The notes below the pieces were generated by a model. That model worked only from the letters and a program-made list of their open reading frames with translations. It was not told where the DNA came from and did not search any database. 62,000 bases of DNA from Cryptomeria japonica (taxonomy: Eukaryota; Streptophyta; Pinopsida; Cupressales; Cupressaceae): assembly GCF_030272615.1 (NCBI RefSeq), contig NC_081413.1, positions 329,060,802-329,122,801 on the forward strand, in the 5' to 3' direction. A program made the position numbers and the translations under genes. Shown here one piece after another: positions 56,386-62,000 of the stretch. Every line of letters starts with the position of its first letter. Within the stretch, counting starts at the first letter, position 1.

Positions 56386-57341
56386 TGTTGGTAATTGACA
56401 CTCATCTGGTGGCTTCTGATGGTTTATTATTGGTCTAGGGTTGTCACTGATGGAAACTCTTCATGGAGATTCGATTCGGTAGCCATAATTCTTCTTAACC
56501 AAAAGTAGGTGTTAATCGGTAGCCAGTTAAATGGTATTTCAGGATTGGTCAGAGCAGTTTGGTCTGGAAGTATTCTGGTGATTCTGGTGATTAGCAAATG
56601 TGTTTAGAAGTTATGTGGGACCTATAAGAAGCATGTGTTCATATTCTTTTGATTCGGTGCTATGTTTTGATTTGGATTCAAGCCGACTTGCAGTGACACG
56701 TTACATATTTTCATATCTTTGGAAGCCGACTTGTAAAAGATTGCTTTTGGTGTGTGCGGATATTTAAGATCAGTTTGGTTAACAATTTTTGGTGTGTAGT
56801 TGGTGAGGTGATCTATTTTGTGTCAATTGAGCGCAGTTTCACTTGCACACTTTTGATCTTTGCTAATCCGATGAGCAGAACAAAGCAGAGCAGAGCAGAA
56901 AAACAACTTGGAGACAACGAATCATTTGCACCAAATCGAAACTCATCCAAGCATAGATTGATGCTATTTTAGAGTTCATTCACTATAATTCATCTATGTA
57001 CATGTTTTTTAAGGCATTGAGCCTTCTGATTTTGTAGCCCTTATTATATTTGAGCAGTGAGCTCTAGGCAGTGTGGCTGAATGCTTGTGCATTCCCCATA
57101 TTATAATATTGTTTTGCTACTGGCCATAGTGGAATAATATTGTGGGTTCAAATCCCACCGTGGTTTCTCCCATTTGGGTTTCCACGTAAAAATTCAATGT
57201 TATGATTTTGTGGTTGATTGTTTTATGTTCCTCTATTTCAATTTCATGTTTATGCTTCTAGTGGTTTAAAGTTAAGTTAAAAAATTTGCTAACTGGTAGA
57301 TCACTGATTCACCCCCCTCTCAGTGATCCCTGATTCCAACA
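56386..57341 (+). mobile_element. 5' LTR of a copia-type unit
   Basis: It starts TGTTGGTAATTGACACTC and ends GATTCCAACA. The next bases after an AT spacer are TGGTATTAGAGC, a near-consensus initiator tRNA-Met site. Near its end are CATTTGGGTTTCCACGT and GATTCACCCCCCTCTCA, shared with the copia LTRs at 41870-42032 and 60698-60873. No matching 3' LTR is seen. Confidence 0.75.
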
Positions 57342-57343
57342 AT

Positions 57344-57355
57344 TGGTATTAGAGC
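57344..57355 (+). promoter_or_regulatory. Primer binding site, initiator tRNA-Met type
   Basis: TGGTATTAGAGC differs at one base from TGGTATCAGAGC and follows the LTR by two bases. Confidence 0.8.
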
Positions 57356-57409
57356 CTAGTTCCTCTGAGGAAGCTTAACTGCTTGAGGAAGGTCCAGGAG
57401 ATTGATTCA

Positions 57410-58571
57410 ATGGATTCCAATTTTCAGAGACAGCTCAGTGTGGCACTTGAGTATCTTGATGCAACAAGAAATTAGATCAGTTCCTTGAAAAGAAACTTGA
57501 ATGATGCTGATGATTTTATTAACGACTTGAAGGGTCAAGTGAACATTTCAAGAGATAAAAGGAAAGAATTGATGGACTAGCTGAAGGAGAAAAGAAGATC
57601 AATTCATGGAAAATCAAGGTAAAGCTGATGAAGTTGACAAGCTTGAGAGAGAGAATGTTGCATTGAAGAATGAGATGCAATCCATTGTGACGAGGTTGAC
57701 TAAGGAGATTGAGGACCAGAAGAAAAATTAAGAGAATCTAGCACAATAATTGAAGGAAAGAGCTGATGAATGCTTCAAGATTACCTATGAGAGTGATCAG
57801 TTGAAGCTTGAGTTGACACAGTCAAGGAATAATGGTCAAGAACTTGAAAGACAGATTGTTTCCTTAAGGGATGAACTTGCCATTGCTAATGATTACAAAG
57901 GCAAATTCAAAGCTAGCTCAACAAGGCTTGATGAGATGCTGGAAAGTCAAAGACATGGAAAGGACATGCGAGGACTTGGATTTGAGAAAGGAGAATCCTT
58001 CAGATCTGGACAAAGTAATTTAAAACCTAATCAGAAGAAGAGAAAGAATCCTTCGGTAAGACAACCTAATGCCCATAAATTCAATGGTAGATGCTTTACT
58101 TGCAATAAATTCGGTCATATGGCAAATCAATGCATAAGTAGAATGAATAATGGAATGAACAACATGAATAATGTTCCTACCTTTACCAGTCAGTATTTCA
58201 TATGCAATAATTTTGGTCACAAGTCAAATATATGTAGAGCAACAATGAATAACTTCCAAAACAAGAGGTGCTATACTTGTGGGATGTTTGGACATATCTC
58301 TAACCAGTGCATGATGAGACCAAATTAGATGAACTTCAGACCTATGCAGAATTTTGTTTTCCATGCATGCAATAAAACCTATCACATTGCTAAGTACTGC
58401 AAAAGCAAGAATAGTGCTTCAGTAGACAAGAACAAATATGATGAGAAGGGAAAGGCAAAGGTAGAAGAGATCAGAGACAAACATGAGAAGATGTGGGTTA
58501 GAAAAGATGAATCCAAAGTAGACAATGGACCTGCACCCGAATCCGGTGCAGGATCTTCATCCGATAATTAG
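57410..58571 (+). pseudogene. Coiled-coil protein with four zinc-knuckle positions, copia gag-like, broken
   Basis: From ATG 57410 the translation (MDSNFQRQLSVALEYLDATR) is helix-rich and broken by stops and a frameshift before 57750. The frame 57750-58328 continues with heptad-like coiled coil (about 60 residues) and a basic stretch. Knuckles CFTCNKFGHMANQC (58092-58133) and CYTCGMFGHISNQC (58269-58310) are intact. The one between them (FICNNFGHKSNIC) and a fourth after TAG 58326-58328 (HACNKTYHIAKYC) have lost the first Cys. No UBN2-type gag core and no protease is seen. Role is probably RNA binding; this is inference. Confidence 0.6.
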
Positions 58572-58975
58572 GGATTTATGCCTTAGGGGGAACTTTTCAT
58601 GCAAATTCTAAGAACCCCCTCTTCGATGATCTGCAATCGATTCTGGAAGGTTGCAAAAGGATTAAATTGAGCATTCTGATGTTATTCAAAAGTTTTAGTG
58701 AATATTTGATGCTTCAATAGGCGACTTCATGAAAATCAAGGTAACCAGTTGCAACATTTATTACAATGGAAATTTAGGTTTTCAAAGGTTAAAAGGGAAT
58801 TTCAAAGCTTCATTCATCACAATGCGATCAAGAGAATAGTGCAGAGCAGAAGAGTGAAGTAATTGGTGATCTTAACAATGATTTCAATGATTCCAAAGTG
58901 AATATTTGTTCCTATTTGCGAATTAAGGTATTTTTCTGTTTCAGGCTATCAGTTTTCGTAAACCCTAAGTTCGAA
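58572..58975. other. Spacer between the coiled-coil gag-like frame and the accessory ORF
   Basis: No gene is seen. TTAGGGGGAA near 58583 resembles a polypurine tract but no LTR follows it. TTTTCTGTTTCAG ending near 58944 looks like a splice acceptor just ahead of the next ORF; no matching donor was identified. Confidence 0.3.
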
Positions 58976-59806
58976 ATGGCTTTAGTTTCTAGAATGGTTA
59001 CCCCATTGGTTGTTGAGATTAAGGATAGAGCCAGACCTATTTTCAAGAAACACCCTTTCAAGTCTGTTGAAGACGGTCCAAAAGGTGCATTTTCTTTGGT
59101 ACCCTACGACGTCCTTCACAATGAGGATATTAGGGCATATATCCATTGTGATCTTGAGGAGCTTGGAAATGCTGATATGTTGAACTTGTATAAGTAACAC
59201 TTGGTGGATAGTTTGGGAGACCTCAAACCAGAGTATAAGGTTCTTCAGGACAAGGGTTTTTCATAGTTTGTCCATTTTCCATTGTTCGACGAAGTAGAGT
59301 GGATTCGGTTTATTCTCAATCGAGTCCATGATGAGTTCATATGGCTTGATAGGCCTCACAAGATCACTAAACATGTGATTCAAGCTATGACATGCCTCAG
59401 TGAAACTGGTGAAGTACCTAGCCTAAGGAAAGTATCGAATAACATAGTGATAGTAACTACTGGTTCCAAGTTCGACAACATGGCAATGACTATCAATGAC
59501 ATTCTGGAGCATGATGTGAAGTTTTCATCAATGGTGGTTGGATACAAAGTTTACCAGTCAAGCAGACACAACTTCGTCTCCGGAACTGCCATATACACAA
59601 CATATCAGATGCTCAAGAATGACATGAGGTATGATCTATGTATAGTCCTTCTGAATGAGCTGATGAGTAATTTGAAGAAAATTAAGCAAGACAAGAAGCA
59701 CACTTTTAAATATGGAACTCTTCTTATTTGCTTGGCCTTATATTTCTTGAATGAGATAGATGGTGTAAATGGAAAGGTCCAATGGGCCAATGATATGTTG
59801 GCTTGA
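58976..59806 (+). CDS. Accessory ORF of unknown function, two in-frame stops
   Basis: One frame runs from ATG 58976 to TGA 59804-59806, broken only by TAA 59195-59197 and TAG near 59264. Recognisable segments are the start MALVSRMVTPLVVEIKDRAR, then FDEVEWIRFILNRVHDEF, ITKHVIQAMTCLSETGE, LTINDILEHDVKF-like and GYKVYQSSRHN, and a C-terminal LLICLALYFLNEIDG. No standard gag or pol domain is present. It resembles the LINE ORF3 and PMD proteins in one 17-residue segment. It ends exactly where an LTR seems to begin, so it may be truncated by that insertion. Confidence 0.5.
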
Positions 59807-60892
59807 TGATGATTGTAATGTATTCATCGCTTGTTGTCATTGATGAAACACTCTCACACACACATATGATTACATTGACTACCGGTGTAACTTCATTGGT
59901 TTACACTGTTAACCGGTACTCTGTGTTAACCGGTATGTGCTTAAGAGATAACCCGTGGTTACATTAAGTTGACATCAAAATGAAGATAAAAATGAAGATG
60001 GAGATCAAACGGAAGATTCCAGGACAACGGTTCACATATTTTGTTCCAATCAGTATTGACTGTTCTAACCGATATCTGATTTTGTGATGAGTTACCCGAA
60101 CCGTTTTCTTGACGGTCATTTTTGTGATGAGTTATGTTTACTTGTCTAGATACACTGCACCTAGGAAACTATGTTTTGATTTCCTATGGACGACAAGATT
60201 TGTATGTCTATTTAAAGACATCTTAGTGAATCATTTAAAAGAAAGATCTGATATAGGAGAGGATTTTATGCGAATACTGATATGCATAAAGAGTGAAAGC
60301 TTTTGTTGAAGAGCGATAAGTGTTAAGACGAAGAGAAGTGTTGAATGTACTTAGAATGATCTGAACAAGCAAGTCTTGTGCTACTCAGAATAGATCAAAC
60401 CTTTCTTGTTGTTTTCTAATCATTACAACCTAATCAAATCCCCTAACCGGGTAAGCTCTAACAAGCTTCATTGTACATATCCTCTAACAAGGTGATCCAT
60501 TAGTTTGGATTCTCAAATCCTCTAGCAAGGTTACTCCTAACAAGGTAGTACTCTTAACAGGGTATAAGTTTCTAATCAAGCTTGGGATCTCTAACAAGAT
60601 TCGCTCCTAGCACAACACTTTGTAAGACCTTAATCGGCCAGTTATCTATTACGACAAATAGTTAACTTGTGAGTTCCATCTCACCATGGTTTTTACCTAT
60701 TTGGGTTTTCCACATATAAACATTTGTGTTATGGTGGATGTTCTACTTTATGTGGATGTTGTTATTTCATTTTGGATAGCATGTATTTTATTTAAATGCT
60801 TGTTTAAGTTCATCTACTGGTTAGTGTTTGAAGTTGTGTTTGCTTTGGTGTCAGTGATTCACCCCCCCTCTCAATGCTTTTCAAGTCCATCA
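59804..60892 (+). mobile_element. 5' LTR of a second copia-type unit
   Basis: The right end is clear: CAAGTCCATCA, an AT spacer, then CGGTATCAAAGCC as primer site. Inside are CTATTTAAAG near 60208 (TATA-like), TATTTGGGTTTTCCACATA near 60698 and GATTCACCCCCCCTCTCA at 60857-60873. The left end, taken at TGATGATGATTGTAATG, is uncertain, because the second LTR lies beyond the window. Confidence 0.6.
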
Positions 60893-60894
60893 AT

Positions 60895-60907
60895 CGGTAT
60901 CAAAGCC
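60895..60907 (+). promoter_or_regulatory. Primer binding site, initiator tRNA-Met type, one mismatch
   Basis: CGGTATCAAAGCC stands where TGGTATCAAAGC is expected, two bases after the LTR. Confidence 0.65.
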
Positions 60908-60954
60908 TAACTTCTTTGAAGCCTAATCACTTAGAAGGGAATCTTGAAACTACC

Positions 60955-62000
60955 ATGGGGGACAGGAGCTACTTCGAGATGGTTAGAGAGCTAGAAGCTA
61001 GCAGAAATGAAATTGAATCCCTTAGGGGCAAACTGAAAGTTTCTCAAGTCAAAAGGAGAGAGCTATCTGAAAAACTACTAGAAATATTTGATAATAGTTC
61101 TTCAGATGAAGCCAATATTGAAGCTTTAGCCAACGAAGTTGAAAAGGTGAACAATGAAAAACTAAATCTAAGAAGAGAGCTAGAAGGTCTCACTATCCAC
61201 ATGAGTCAGGAAGTGGAAGCCAAAAGAGCCACTGAAGATCTTATCAAGGTAAGAGATCAAGAGATCATAAAGATCAAACGAGAAAAAGACACTATACATG
61301 AGGACTTGATTATTGAAACAGAAGAAAAGGAGAACCTAAATCTAGACCTTGAGTTGGCATCGTTTCTGAAAGAGAACCTGTCTAAGCATAATGAAGATCT
61401 TGTCAAAAATCTTACTAAAGCCAATGAGAAATTGGAGAAGTTCGTCAAAAGTTCTACCATGCTGGAAGAAAAAATTCAATCACAAAGAATGAAGGGTGAT
61501 ATCTCTAGACTTTTTTTTCATACAACTGAAAAAGGTGAATCCTTCGGTACAAAGAACAAAACTGCTCCTAAAGTCAATAAGACTGCCGGTAAGAAGGTCT
61601 TTAAACTTGTCTGCTTTGTTTGTCACAAGCCTGGTCATACTGCAATTGTTTGTAAAAACAAACCTAATAGAAATGCAAATTACAATACTAATGCTAGGTA
61701 TGTGTCTAGAAAGTTTGAAGGTCATTGCTACACATGTGGAATGTATGGGCATAGACATATTGAGTGCAAATATGGATCAAACAATCTTGTGCCACACATG
61801 CATCCTAGACCAAATGGTGACCGGATAAGGAATTTTGATAACCGGGTAAACTGGAACTAGCAAAGATCCTATGGCAACCAGTTTAGTCCATTCAAAATGG
61901 AAAAGGCAACAAATATTGTTTGCACCTTTTGTAATAACTTTGGTCATGTGACTATGAACTGCAGAAGAAGAACAGGAAAAGGAAATGAAAGACCCTGGAG
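60955..62000 (+). CDS. Coiled-coil protein with CCHC zinc knuckles, copia gag-like, runs off the window
   Basis: From ATG 60955 (MGDRSYFEMVRELEASRNEI) about 190 residues form an almost continuous charged coiled coil (to about 61480). A basic linker and two CCHC knuckles follow: CFVCHKPGHTAIVC (61612-61653) and CYTCGMYGHRHIEC (61726-61767). TAG 61858-61860 interrupts. The same frame continues with a third knuckle, CTFCNNFGHVTMNC (about 61921-61962), to the window end. It parallels the protein at 57410-58571 in layout. It lacks the usual UBN2-type capsid core. Protease and pol could follow outside the window. Confidence 0.65.

Noticed and set aside
58583-58600. Polypurine tract and 3' LTR for the first coiled-coil unit
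   Set aside because: The purine word is there, but the sequence after it does not resemble the LTR at 56386.

Overview
This is a stretch of repetitive nuclear DNA from a land plant. It is built almost entirely of retrotransposons of several classes nested beside and inside one another. I see no ordinary host gene, rRNA, tRNA or CRISPR array. Plant origin rests on L1-type LINEs with a DUF4283-like ORF1, a Tat-type Ty3/gypsy element with two RNase H domains, copia-type elements primed by initiator tRNA-Met, and plant mobile domain (PMD) sequence. The large element sizes and deep decay suggest a large-genome plant; a gymnosperm is my guess only.

Layout. Positions 1-16106 hold one very large Ty3/gypsy Tat-type element whose 5' LTR lies outside the window. 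In order it has a repeat-rich leader, gag, protease, a G-patch-like region, reverse transcriptase, RNase H, a second RNase H, integrase, a long 3' region containing a reversed solo LTR and an antisense spliced PMD gene, then a polypurine tract and the 3' LTR. Positions 17285-25262 are an L1-type LINE bounded by a 12-bp target duplication, with ORF1, ORF2 and an unexpected third ORF. A second LINE in reverse orientation, broken and cut short, covers about 26222-29760. Positions 29905-31849 are a degenerate telomere-like (GGTTAGGG-rich) array with a longer nested period. A 1.7-kb poly(A)-tailed, ORF1-only LINE derivative (31850-33551) sits at its edge. Positions 35070-38582 are a complete non-coding LTR element of LARD type with a perfect 5-bp target duplication. 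It lies inside or beside a reverse-strand Ty3 gag-protease remnant (38612-48000). That remnant is also split by a nearly complete but dead copia element (40571-47705). Positions 48000-56385 are AT-rich and mostly non-coding, with an eroded reverse-strand coding region, a 295-bp tandem duplication and a 1-kb retroposon with an 18-bp target duplication. From 56386 to the end are two copia-type LTR units encoding coiled-coil proteins with several CCHC zinc knuckles, and between them another accessory ORF.

How the parts relate. All coding regions serve, or once served, element replication: gag/capsid, protease, reverse transcriptase/RNase H, and integrase or endonuclease. Most carry in-frame stops, frameshifts or lost catalytic residues, so few if any are active. 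The most interesting theme is accessory genes. Three different element types (Tat gypsy, L1 LINE, copia-like unit) each carry an extra ORF outside the standard set, and the three share a similar 17-residue segment.
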